The position numbers and the translations under genes were made by a program. The notes beneath the pieces are model-generated. The model ran no database searches, was not told the DNA's origin, and saw nothing but the letters and a program-made list of their open reading frames with translations. Positions 1-7,634 of a stretch of 10,000 nt of DNA are shown piece after piece. The DNA is from Penaeus vannamei (taxonomy: Eukaryota > Arthropoda > Malacostraca > Decapoda > Penaeidae): positions 8,754,938 to 8,764,937 of the forward strand of contig NC_091565.1 in assembly GCF_042767895.1 (NCBI RefSeq). Reading direction: 5' to 3'. Position 1 is the stretch's first letter. Each line of letters begins with the position of its first letter.

Positions 1-13
1 GTTTGGCCCAGCC

Positions 14-372
14 AAATGGGACAGATTTCTTGCAATTCCCCCTACAGCCCCTACTCTGAAAATACCCTACTTTTCCAACATTGCCTCCAAAACAAGTAGG
101 CAAAGTCTCCTTCCACTGTTGTCCAGATTGCTCACACCTTATTACAGTTACACGAGTCTCAAGCCCATGCAAAATCTTCCCTGGTTGACCTCACTGGAAG
201 ACCAATTTTCCTGAACCCCACCCCTCCCTTTATGCTTGTACAGGAACTCTTTCAATTTCCTTAGGTTATTACCGTGTCTATAACAAGGATTGGTCAGACT
301 GTGAAGAAGACCTACTTGCCTGCCTTACTGACTATGGTGCTATATCAGTACAGTGCTACGACACCTTCCACT
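14..372 (+). pseudogene. LINE ORF1 (gag-like) fragment
   Basis: The stretch reads, with frame changes and a stop near 100-110, as the N-terminal half of a LINE ORF1-type RNA-binding protein. It starts with KWDRFLAIPP (from 14). A short Cys/His stretch follows (HCCPDCSH, about 127-150). The clearest block is in frame 3 from 264: GYYRVYNKDW, then CEEDLLACL, then GAISVQCYDTF, ending near 372. The EEDLL..L..GAISVQ pattern resembles the EE-L-L...GV-SV-R segment seen before the CCHC knuckles in I/R1-type gag proteins. The knuckles themselves are missing because sequence beyond 372 switches to reverse transcriptase. The ORF1 assignment is an inference from pattern memory, without a search. Confidence 0.6.
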
Positions 373-384
373 TTCTTCCATATC

Positions 385-1510
385 CTTCCTACTAAAAATC
401 TTCAACAATATTTGGACGACTGGAAACTTTCCTCCTCACTGGCTCGAAGCACTCATTCTACCCTTTCTTAAACCTAATAAATCAGGTACCCTCCCTCAAG
501 GCTACTGACCCATAGCCCAGAATAGCTGCTTGTACAAATTTTTAGAAAGAATGGTAAACTTATGCCTAATGTGGTATCTAGAAGCCAACAGCCTTCTCTC
601 ATCCTGCCAATTTGGATTCTGCCGTGCTCAAACCACAGCTGATCCACTTTCACAATCTGAAAATTACATTTCTTCCTTTGTATGCCAAAACTCAGTATAA
701 GCGGTTTTCTTTGACCTGGAAAAGGAGATACCACATTTTACAGCAGCTATCACCTCATGGCATTCGAGGGAACATGGATGTATTCATTATATCATTCCTT
801 ATTAATCGAACCTTCTGAGTCAAATGTTCTTCAACTTCTTCAGCCTTTCCTCAATATGAAGGCGGCCCACAAGGTAGCTATTCCTCATAGCCTTAAACAA
901 CTTAATATCGGTTCTACCACCAGGTATCTGATCTTCCCTACATGTAGATGATTTAGTATCTTTACATCAGGTCCATCTATACCTACTCTCCGTCAACAAA
1001 TTCATTCTGCAATATCTTTAACCTCTTCTTGGGCCACAAACCATGGCTTCCTCTCGTCCACGTCCAAATCCTTCTCCATCCTTTTTTCCCGATCATGTGT
1101 AGGTCCTCAACCTCCACTCTCTCTATTTGATGCACCTCTCCACTTCCGCTCATCTGGCAAAATGACTCCATACTTTCCTGTCAAGACCACATCCTCTACA
1201 TCGAAGAGAAAACCCATCCTCTCCGATTCCTGCAGGTCCTCACTCACATATCCTGGGGTTCAGATAGCAAAACCCTACTCCATCTCCATACTTCACTGAT
1301 TATCTCCACTCTTGACTATGACTATCATAGCTACTCTGCCTCTACCTCTCTTCTAACTCGCCTTGATACTATCCATCATTGCGGTCTATGATTAACCCTT
1401 GGTGCCTTCCGCTCCTCTCTTGTTGAGAGCCTAGACGTTGAATGCGGCCCACTTTCCCTATCCCGATGCCATGCACTTCTCTCTCTCCGGAGTTATGCAC
1501 ATTTTCACCA
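385..1510 (+). pseudogene. LINE reverse transcriptase remnant (finger/palm/thumb)
   Basis: The RT core is recognisable across frames. In frame 2, KIFNNIWTTG then GNFPPHWLEA (from 422) matches the block before the YRPIA motif; that motif reads Y-stop-PIAQNSCLYKFLERMV, with TGA at 506 where arginine is expected. QFGFCRAQTTADPL follows (608-646), then a TAA at 698 and FFDLEKE (707-727). The frame shifts near 730 to HILQQLSPHGIRGNMD and FLINRTF (ending about 815). EGGPQGS (858-878) corresponds to the EGVPQGS block. The catalytic box reads HVDDLV (941-958). Later blocks are SWATNHGF, FLQVLTHISW, LDYDYHSYSAS, LDTIHH and LGAFRSSLVESL (about 1027-1440), the usual thumb/connection region. The N-terminal RT part and the endonuclease are absent. 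Confidence 0.88.
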
Positions 1511-1699
1511 ATTTTCTCTCTATAAACTAACTTTCCCTCTGTCTCTTATCCCTAGCTTTACCTCCTCTCCATGTCTACCTACTCCTTTCTCTGTCCGGAT
1601 GGATGCACTCCTTCCATTCACCTTTTCTTCTCTACCGGCCCTTACCTTTTGCTAACCATAAATACCCACCTTGGCTGTCTCCCTCATTTTCTCAACCAT

Positions 1700-2050
1700 A
1701 CTTCAACCAACTCCAGCACTGACATTTATACAGATGGTCCAAATCCATCTCTGGCGTTGGTTTTAAAGCAATCATCCCCTCTCGTACTTTCCACTTCCAC
1801 CTGAATTGTATGCGATCCTCTTCACATCAGAACATATGTCTATTTAGTAATAATACTTCCTCATCCTTCACAATTTTCACCGACTCTAAAAACTTGTCTC
1901 TTATACAGTCTCTATAATGAATTAACCCTATTGTCTGCAAAATTCAGGACCATGCACCATAAAACTGTCAGTTTTTGCTGGATGCCCAGTCACCTTGGGA
2001 TCCCCAGCAATAAACAGGCAGACACACTAGCACACTCTGCTGCCTTGTCC
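1700..2050 (+). pseudogene. LINE RNase H domain remnant
   Basis: RNase H removes the RNA strand of the RNA/DNA hybrid. All motif blocks are visible, but in different frames. IYTDG (about 1726-1740) carries the first catalytic Asp, with SGVGFKAIIPSRTF continuing after a frameshift. PPELYAIL (near 1798-1822) holds the expected Glu. FTDSKNLSLIQSL (1876-1914) holds the second Asp. FCWMPSHLGIPSNKQADTLAHSA (about 1970-2040) carries the His and final Asp of the C-terminal block. Stops lie between the second and third blocks (near 1838-1848). The domain follows RT directly, as in I-group LINEs. Confidence 0.88.
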
Positions 2051-2127
2051 ACATCCCATCATCCCAGATTTTCTTATATACCAACCTCAGATTACTACCC
2101 TCATGTCAAAACCTTCCTCTTTACCGG

Positions 2128-2484
2128 TTGGCAATCATTCTAGTCTGGATTAAACTACATAACATTAAACCTTCCATCTCTCCTTGGTCAATAGCATCCC
2201 ATAAGAACAGACACTGGGAAACTACTCTTGCCCACCTACGCATTAGACACACTCGCCTCACACATTCCTATTTCATGTCACAATCCGATCCACCTCTGTG
2301 CTCCTCATGCAATGTCCCTCTTTCAGTCACACACATCCTACTATCCTGTCCCCGCTTCACAGCAACCCGCATTTCTGCTTTTCCTCACTTATTCTCACGT
2401 CCCCAACCCCCAGCCTATCGGACATCATCTCAGAACTCCCTACCTTTTCCTTTGGCAACATATTCTTCTTCCTTAGATGCATAA
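2128..2484 (+). pseudogene. C-terminal LINE ORF2 segment with Cys-X2-Cys...His...Cys motif
   Basis: This is the longest uninterrupted frame in the element, 118 codons, continuing ORF2 after RNase H. It shows HWETTLAHLRIRHTRLTHSY followed by a Cys-X2-Cys (2299-2310), then SVTHILLSC with the His and last Cys, then PRFTATR. This Cys/His pattern with the RIGHT/L-H-like lead is the usual C-terminal tail of RNase-H-bearing LINEs and is thought to bind nucleic acid. The frame's first ATG is only an internal methionine; the true frame enters from RNase H upstream after a frameshift. It is not an independent gene. Confidence 0.8.
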
Positions 2485-2593
2485 ATTTTCCCATTTGATC
2501 TAAACACCCTCTATCCTTATCCCTCCCCCACCCATCAATAATTATCCTTCTCCATTTACTACTCCTATCTACCCCTTGCACTAACATAATGTC

Positions 2594-2976
2594 AAGATAG
2601 AGAGGCAAAGAGTAAGATTGGGATAGAGAGATTGAGACTGAGATAGACAGTGAAGTAGAGAGAAAGAATTGAGGTAGACAAAGATATAGAGAAGGGGAGA
2701 ATGTGAGACTAAGATAGAGAGAGATTGAGGTAGTATGAGATGTGTTTGAGGTTTTGATAGAGAAAGAATGAGTGTGAGATAGAGAGATCTGGTGAGATTG
2801 AGTTTATGAGTGAGATTGAAATAGAGCATGAAAGTGAAAAAAGTGAAATTGAAATAGAAAGTGAGATTGAGAATGAGAGAGAGTAGGATTGGGAGAGATT
2901 TGAGAGAGGGGTTGAAAATGAGATAGAGGGAGAGGGGGGGTTGAGATTGAGATAGAGACAGAGGATTAGAATGAGT
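2594..2976 (+). repeat. G/A-rich imperfect microsatellite (GATA/GATT/GAGA units)
   Basis: About 380 bases are built from imperfect GATAGAGA, GATTGAGA and GAGTGAGA words with almost no cytosine on the plus strand. A short G-run lies near 2934-2940. The minus strand stays open over 2581-2829 (82 codons, low-complexity Leu/Ser/Thr) only because of composition. The repeat begins directly at the apparent 3' end of the LINE. Confidence 0.9.
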
Positions 2977-3000
2977 TGGTTATATTGTGGATGTTATGGT

Positions 3001-3211
3001 AGGTAATTGAGCAAGTGGGTGGATGGGTGGGTGAGTGAATGAGTGGGTTATATAGTAAATGAGTGGATGGACAGGTGGTGAGTAATTGAGTGAATGATTG
3101 ACTGGGTGGGTGAGTAATTGAGTGACTGGGTGGGAAGATGGCTGAGCGACTAATTGAATAAGTGGGCGGATGGTTGGGTGAGTAATTGAATGTGCATGTG
3201 CGTGTGCGTGT
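3001..3211 (+). repeat. Degenerate tetranucleotide repeat (GTGA/GTGG/ATGG) with TG-rich tail
   Basis: The stretch is made of four-base words such as GTGG, GTGA, ATGG and TTGA. A TAATTGA word recurs at 3004, 3083, 3115, 3151 and 3183, with the last four spaced 32, 36 and 32 bases. This shows a higher-order unit of eight or nine tetranucleotides. It ends in a TG/CG-rich run at 3191-3211. Confidence 0.88.
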
Positions 3212-4660
3212 TCAAGTCAGTAAGAATTTTTTAAAAATGCAAAACACCCCTCAATGTTCATTGCAGTCATCCTAGAGTAAACACATTAGTATAAAAGATT
3301 TCCAAAATTTTAAATGCTTTTAAATGTCTACTTGTTCAAATTATCATTAAGTTCATAGCATCTACTGTCAATGTCAGTGTTAAGTCTAATTAAAAGTAAC
3401 AAAAGCTAAATGGTGGGACAAAGGAACACAATCTGTTTCCAAATAGTTTTGGATTGCCTCCAAATCTGCCAGAAAAACATTACATGTATTTGTCCTTTAT
3501 TCTTGTTTTATCCCTCCCCTTTCATTCATAAGATATTTTATATGACCATTTTCTGTTATATGTAAATTGTCAGCTACAGGCAAACAGCATGTTCCTTTTA
3601 TGTATCTGCTGTGTAAAAGAATGTAGAAATAAAGAATGTAGCACCAACTAGATTAAATTTTTATTTCTTCATATCTTAAATTGTTTACTACTCTTGTAAT
3701 CTTTTACACATTAAATGTAAGCCATTACCCAAAGCTTTAGCAGGAGGATCTTACTTTTATTTACAAAATCTGTAAGACTTGTTTTAGAGAAATTTATGAG
3801 ACATGTCCATCACTGTTACTTCTATATTATGTATTCTGACAATATTTCAAGTAACACATTGCAGAGTTCTGCTAAAATGAATTTTGTTTTATATCAGGGC
3901 ATTAACATTAAAAGGCAATTATTTAAAAGAATTGCCAATGTTTTAATTACATTTAGCTTCAACTTTAACCATCAATGTTGCAATAAAACAAATGTCAAAT
4001 GCAAATGCCTTTTATTCATAGTTAGTAGTATACTAATCCAAATATGCATTATATAGTATACTACCCTCAAAACTCCTTTCACTGTCCACTGTACATGGAA
4101 TCTCTCACTCGTCACATATGCTGTACAAGTCTGTATAGCTGTAAGACTTTATACAATGAATTCAAGAATATGTAGTGCAATACATTAATAAATTTACATG
4201 ATGCTGTCGAGTGGGCAGGGCATGTTGACTAGCATTTGCTGTTTAAGTTACATAATATAACCAGTCCCTACACTCATGTTAAAAAAAATATATATGCAGG
4301 TAGTTAGGTTTTAAAAACTATAATAAAATCAATATAAAACAGAAGGAAAAGTAATAAACCATACCACATGAAGTGACCTTCACTGATCTTATGAACTGCA
4401 TGAAACTCAAATAAAACTTTCTTGGAAAATTTGTAATTTACAAAACTGCCCAAATGACAACTTGAGTCCATACACATCTATACATAGCAATCACTTATCA
4501 GCAGTAAAACTGCCAAAAAGAAAAATTCTCATTACTGATTCAAAATGAATTTCCTTAGTCATATCAGTACAATAAATATTAATTTTCTTTCAACATGAAA
4601 TCATTATATCTGCTTGACTACAAAAAAACAAGGCAAGGAAGATATTATGCAATAGGCTGT
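3212..4660. other. AT-rich noncoding stretch, no gene recognised
   Basis: I see no protein family, RNA gene or mobile-element motif here. An open frame of 86 codons at 3796-4056 (+) is rich in Asn, Ile, Phe and Lys, as expected for random AT-rich DNA, with no domain. AATAAA-type words occur on both strands (for example plus-strand at about 3626-3632 and minus-strand at 3496-3501). A minus-strand TGTAAATA word, a Pumilio-type site if transcribed, lies at 3758-3765. The stretch could be intergenic or a far part of a long 3' untranslated region of the RhoGAP gene; the sequence alone cannot decide. Confidence 0.6.
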
Positions 4661-4857
4661 ACATCTGGCACCCAACTGTGGTGCTGAGAAGCTGGCACCA
4701 GCTAATTTGGAAGCTTACTTCCTGGAGATACTCTTTGTAATTTGTGCTGATATTTGTGGGGGATCATTGCCCTTGTCTCATCTTGTTCTTGCTCCTGCCA
4801 CCACTCGACGCTGCATGACACAGAATAGCGCTAAGTTCACACATAGTACCACTTGGC

Positions 4858-4869
4858 AGCCACGTGGCT
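4858..4869. promoter_or_regulatory. 12-base palindrome with CACGTG E-box core
   Basis: AGCCACGTGGCT is a perfect palindrome containing CACGTG, the binding core for bHLH factors such as the MYC/USF/CLOCK families. It lies in the GC-richer island. A second CACGTG is at about 6027-6032. The sequence match is certain; use as a regulatory site is unproven. Confidence 0.25.
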
Positions 4870-4943
4870 AACACTAAACAAGGCAAAGTAACAAAATAAA
4901 GAACAGGGAGCAACTAGCAAGACAATGAGACAGAACGTCGACA

Positions 4944-5001
4944 ATGGCGTTGGCACTGTTTGCTGTCCTTGCCGCACACTATGGCACTATCATTCATACA
5001 G
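4944..5001 (+). CDS. Possible short first exon encoding a signal-peptide-like N-terminus (speculative)
   Basis: ATG at 4944 sits in a reasonable start context (ACA before ATG, G after). It opens a hydrophobic run, MALALFAVLAAHYG, resembling a secretion signal core but lacking basic residues near the start. After 19 codons plus one base comes CAG followed by GTAATA, a possible donor (intron from 5002). Without splicing the frame ends after 26 residues. An upstream out-of-frame ATG (4925-4927) weakens the case. No second exon was found on the plus strand in this window, so this is probably chance; listed only because the hydrophobic start and donor coincide. Confidence 0.12.
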
Positions 5002-5010
5002 GTAATAATG

Positions 5011-5460
5011 TCAGTTCATACTGACCCCACACAATGAGTCACTTATTGTACATATTTAAACAAAGCATTTTTTGGTCAATTTGAGAACACATCTTTGTAT
5101 ATAGAGTTCATAGAAATAAAAACTATGATGTGAACAAACCTATGGCTAATGCTTAAGAATGACTTAAAACCTAGGACAGAACAGGAAATATATATATATA
5201 TAAAAAAATTGATTTCCTAAATTTGAATAGAGTAAATGTATTATAACGACCAGCCAGATCACTAGACAATAATCAAAATATCAATCTCTTTTACAGTAGC
5301 AACACTGGAGGTACACAGACACAACTCGATGTGCTTGTGCAATGAAAATGAGGTTACAAAGTGATTCCCCTCGCAAATGCTGATATAACTTGGCAGGATG
5401 CTAACGTTATGAGAACGTTTAAATGATGATCCACAAGTGAGAAGCAGCACTGCTGTACAC
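5011..5460. other. AT-rich noncoding stretch with short TA repeat
   Basis: No gene is recognised. A short (AT)n run is at 5188-5202. A 62-codon minus-strand open frame (5262-5450) has no family features and is taken as chance. Plus-strand TGTACATA (near 5047) and TGTATATA (near 5094) are Pumilio-like words but have no known transcript context. Confidence 0.5.
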
Positions 5461-6130
5461 TGGAATGCTTAACGCCACCAGACTCAACAATTTGATATGT
5501 GAGCTCCTGTCACAGCAGGTAAATACATGTGACTATGGGACTCCACCCACACTGTCCTGAGAGTGATGCACACTGCCAGGGAGCTGGGACTTTACCCAGG
5601 AAGGACTGGAAAATCCACAGGAGGGATCACTTCACACGACAATGCCAGTAATTTGGTGAGATGATGCTCCTAAGGGGGCACCTCCAGAGTGCCAGGTGAC
5701 TGGATATAATAAAAGCACCAGACACCACCACCAAGATCAATTCTTTCCTTAAACTGAACTGCACTGCAACTCCCTTAGGGATCATCTGACACTGCCTGAC
5801 AAGTGCAACTCTCCACGGGTTACCCTTAATGATTCCAGCGGATTGGGGTTGGAATTCTAGCTTTCTCTAGGGGAAATGGGGAAGGGTAGATGGGAGGGGC
5901 TGGGGGTACCTGATATAACCAGGGAGGCAAAACTTCTCCCTGAGAGGCACCAGACATTGTGTGCTGAGTGACAGTCCTCCCGGGAAGCGACACACAATTC
6001 GGCGAGGGAAATGTCTTCCCAGGGAACACGTGCCACTGCCATTTAGAAGATGCTGCTCCATCTACCAAGTACTGACATGATGGAACCCTTCCTCTGTGGC
6101 ACCAACTGTGGCAGGGCAAGAACTTTCACT
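5461..6130. other. GC-richer block with overlapping open frames, no recognised gene
   Basis: This is the least AT-rich noncoding block right of the LINE. All three minus-strand frames are open over part of 5857-6061, which points to low stop density from composition rather than coding. The longest minus frame (5826-6119, 97 codons) ends in a proline-rich tail (VPPAPPIYPSPFPLEKAR). Short palindromes occur: TCCCGGGA near 5978 and TTCCC-A-GGGAA near 6014. It may be an old repeat or conserved 3' UTR/regulatory sequence. Confidence 0.4.
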
Positions 6131-6595
6131 CCCTTGTATGTGCTGGACTCTGCTCAGAAAGCACCAGGCTGCAGGTTAAACTTTACCCCAATAAAAACAA
6201 TCTATTTTAAACTGTTAATCAAGTCTTTTGAAAATGATCAAATCTACATGATGGCACTCGATAACTGTGTGACAGGCTGGAATGTCAGATACCACATAGG
6301 TACTGGCATCTTGTCTGGTACTGGAGACACAACATGGAACATGAGCTTAATCTGTGACTAAAAGCTCTGGCTGTAACTCATGAGTTCCAGCCTGGCATTA
6401 GGCTACCTCTTATGCTATCCATAAGTACTCGAATGCTACGCTCATGAGAAGAGTACTCACCATTTAACAGTCTGTAAGCTGCATTAATTTACATTTGTCA
6501 ACAATCCAATGTTAGTTTATCATAACACTAAAATCCTGAAATAGTTTTTCTACTATAAAATGTATTTTATTCCTTTCATCATTTAGTTCTACAAG
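6131..6595. other. Noncoding stretch, no gene recognised
   Basis: A 103-codon plus-strand open frame (6050-6361) covers the left half, but its product shows no domain and it overlaps the open minus frame at 5826-6119. Composition returns to AT-rich after about 6180. A minus-strand AATAAA word is at 6566-6571 and is a possible distal polyadenylation signal of the RhoGAP gene. Confidence 0.45.
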
Positions 6596-6629
6596 TTTTT
6601 TTTTTTCTCTCTCTCTCTCTCTTTCTCTC
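6596..6629 (+). repeat. Pure pyrimidine tract: T run plus (CT)n microsatellite
   Basis: A run of 11 T is followed by CT dinucleotides with one CTTT interruption, 34 pyrimidines without a purine. On the RhoGAP sense strand it would be a GA/A-rich tract. Confidence 0.95.
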
Positions 6630-6860
6630 AAAATCCCAGAGGGAAAATACTGTTTCAATGCTGGCCTGACAACACTCATTACAGACATTCATTCGTCAGA
6701 TTTGGTAAACTATGATCATAATAACCTTCATCTGCATACAGAACTTCTGTGGTTTTCTTCTGGCAGAGTAAAAGAGACTTATTTTAATGGAAAGGTGACT
6801 CAAGTTTATATCTACAGTCAATATTGCTGATACAACAATTTGACACTTTTTTTTATGTTT

Positions 6861-6866
6861 TTTATT
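6861..6866 (-). terminator. Candidate polyadenylation signal AATAAA
   Basis: On the minus strand this is the first AATAAA after the RhoGAP stop codon, followed within about 20-35 bases by a GTGTC...TTGTTGT stretch that could serve as the downstream GU-rich element. The neighbourhood is A/T-rich, so the word could be chance. A second AATAAA lies at 6566-6571. Confidence 0.3.
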
Positions 6867-7432
6867 TTTAATATTCATCTAGTTTGCTTGATTTAATCAC
6901 AATCATTTTTATCATTCCACTAAATTGGAAGATAATTTTCTTTGGTTGTCATTTCTATGATACACAGCACACACTACTTGTGTGTCTTAGATAATAGGAT
7001 ACTGATCACTTTCTGAACTGGCATATAGTTCAGGGCAGCCAACAATAACACTGAGCCACAACATTGACTTAATGCTCCTAACACTGCCACAGTGGCATGT
7101 AGTTCATTACACTTGCCACTGTGGGATAAGTACCCAGGTTTCTGTTGTCAAGAAGCATTGCCCCATCAAGTTGTGGCTGTTAGCGTCTAGTTAGCAACCA
7201 GAAGGAGCCATGGTGATCGGAAAATGCCACACAGAGGCAAATGTGGCACTACCACTCCAGGCTCACGGGAAAATGACATGCAGCAACAGAGGCTGCGGGG
7301 AGTTAGGGTCAAGTTTTCATGCTAAACATAACCTTTTTTGTTTATCAAGAGCCACACTTTGATTTGTCAGACCAAAGCACAGCTGAATGTAAACAAATGA
7401 AGTTATGTTTACCAGGAAAACGCTGGTTAATA
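6861..7432 (-). other. Proximal 3' untranslated region of the p190-type RhoGAP gene (end uncertain)
   Basis: This follows the stop codon at 7433-7435 on the minus strand. The part 7010-7320 is GC-richer and contains three inverted repeats built from TGCCAC/GTGGCA (7085-7097, 7114-7124, 7225-7248). No long open frame is present. The lower boundary is set at the first minus-strand AATAAA (6861-6866), about 570 bases after the stop. The transcript could run much further, since later AATAAA words exist. Confidence 0.5.
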
Positions 7433-7634
7433 TCAGACCATGACATAATCCTCTTTTCCTTGGAATAGGAAAGGAAATTGGTCAATCATAGTTTGAATTA
7501 TATCTTCGATGTGCGGACGCTGAGATTCAAATTCACTGATGTCTGTAAACTGCAGTGTGTGTAACAATGTTGGCCACCAGCAAATGGCAAGGTTTTTACT
7601 ATCCATGGAGTTCAATTTACAGTTTTCAGCAACT
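7433..7634 (-). CDS. RhoGAPp190: RhoGAP terminal coding exon with stop codon (202 bp coding)
   Basis: The acceptor is a strong T-rich tract ending TTTCAG before A at 7634. It encodes VAENCKLNSMDS, then KNLAICWWPTLL with the conserved Asn, then FTDISEFESQRPHIEDIIQTM and the end FPFLFQGKEDYVMV, then TGA at 7433-7435. An in-frame extension upstream to an ATG at 7720 runs through the polypyrimidine tract and is intron. The short tail after the domain is the natural end of the frame, not a visible frameshift. Confidence 0.93.

Larger units (their letters stand above)
1..2580 (+). mobile_element. Degenerate non-LTR retrotransposon (I-group/Jockey-superfamily LINE), 5' truncated by the window and internally deleted
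   Basis: This is a dead copy of a LINE that moved by target-primed reverse transcription. Shifting between the three forward frames recovers, in the expected order, an ORF1-like segment, reverse transcriptase (RT) blocks, an RNase H domain and a C-terminal Cys/His segment. RNase H after RT, with the LGAFRSS..ESL connection region, is typical of I-group and related LINEs; clade assignment is an inference. In-frame stops (for example at 506 and 698) and several frameshifts rule out a working protein. No apurinic endonuclease domain is visible, and ORF1 joins RT at about 373-390, so an internal deletion is likely. The 5' end lies outside the window. The 3' end is placed where C/T-rich sequence gives way to G/A-rich repeats; no target-site duplication could be seen. 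Confidence 0.9.
4660..5010. other. GC-richer island in AT-rich DNA; possible regulatory or exon sequence
   Basis: Base composition rises clearly above the flanks. Visible items are a 12-base perfect palindrome with a CACGTG E-box core at 4858-4869, a short plus-strand frame from ATG 4944 ending at a possible splice donor (5001/5002), and a 42-codon minus-strand open stretch between stops at 4831-4833 and 4702-4704. None has family support. The island may be old transposon sequence, a regulatory element, or transcribed noncoding sequence. Confidence 0.35.

Noticed and set aside
474..1171. Minus-strand open frames at 474-734 and 983-1171
   Set aside because: They are antisense to recognisable LINE reverse transcriptase blocks on the plus strand and show no family features.
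2357..2829. Minus-strand open frames at 2357-2608 and 2581-2829
   Set aside because: The first is antisense to the LINE C-terminus; the second is a low-complexity translation of the G/A-rich repeat.
2594..3211. Possible CRISPR-like or satellite array
   Set aside because: Units are short, imperfect simple-sequence words without spacers; ordinary microsatellite expansion explains them.
3796..4056. 86-codon plus-strand frame
   Set aside because: AT-driven composition (Asn, Ile, Phe, Lys, Cys), no domain, no splice or promoter support.
4705..4830. 42-codon minus-strand open stretch with a basic/Gln-rich translation (VEWWQEQEQ...) considered as an exon
   Set aside because: A stretch this long without stops is common by chance, there is no clear acceptor before it, and no family was recognised.
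5461..5540. Plus-strand frame from ATG near 5466 (MLNATRLNNL...) reaching CAG|GTAAAT
   Set aside because: Only about 31 codons, no family match, no partner exon found; donor-like words are frequent.
6050..6361. 103-codon plus-strand frame
   Set aside because: No domain, overlaps another open frame on the opposite strand in a block of low stop density.
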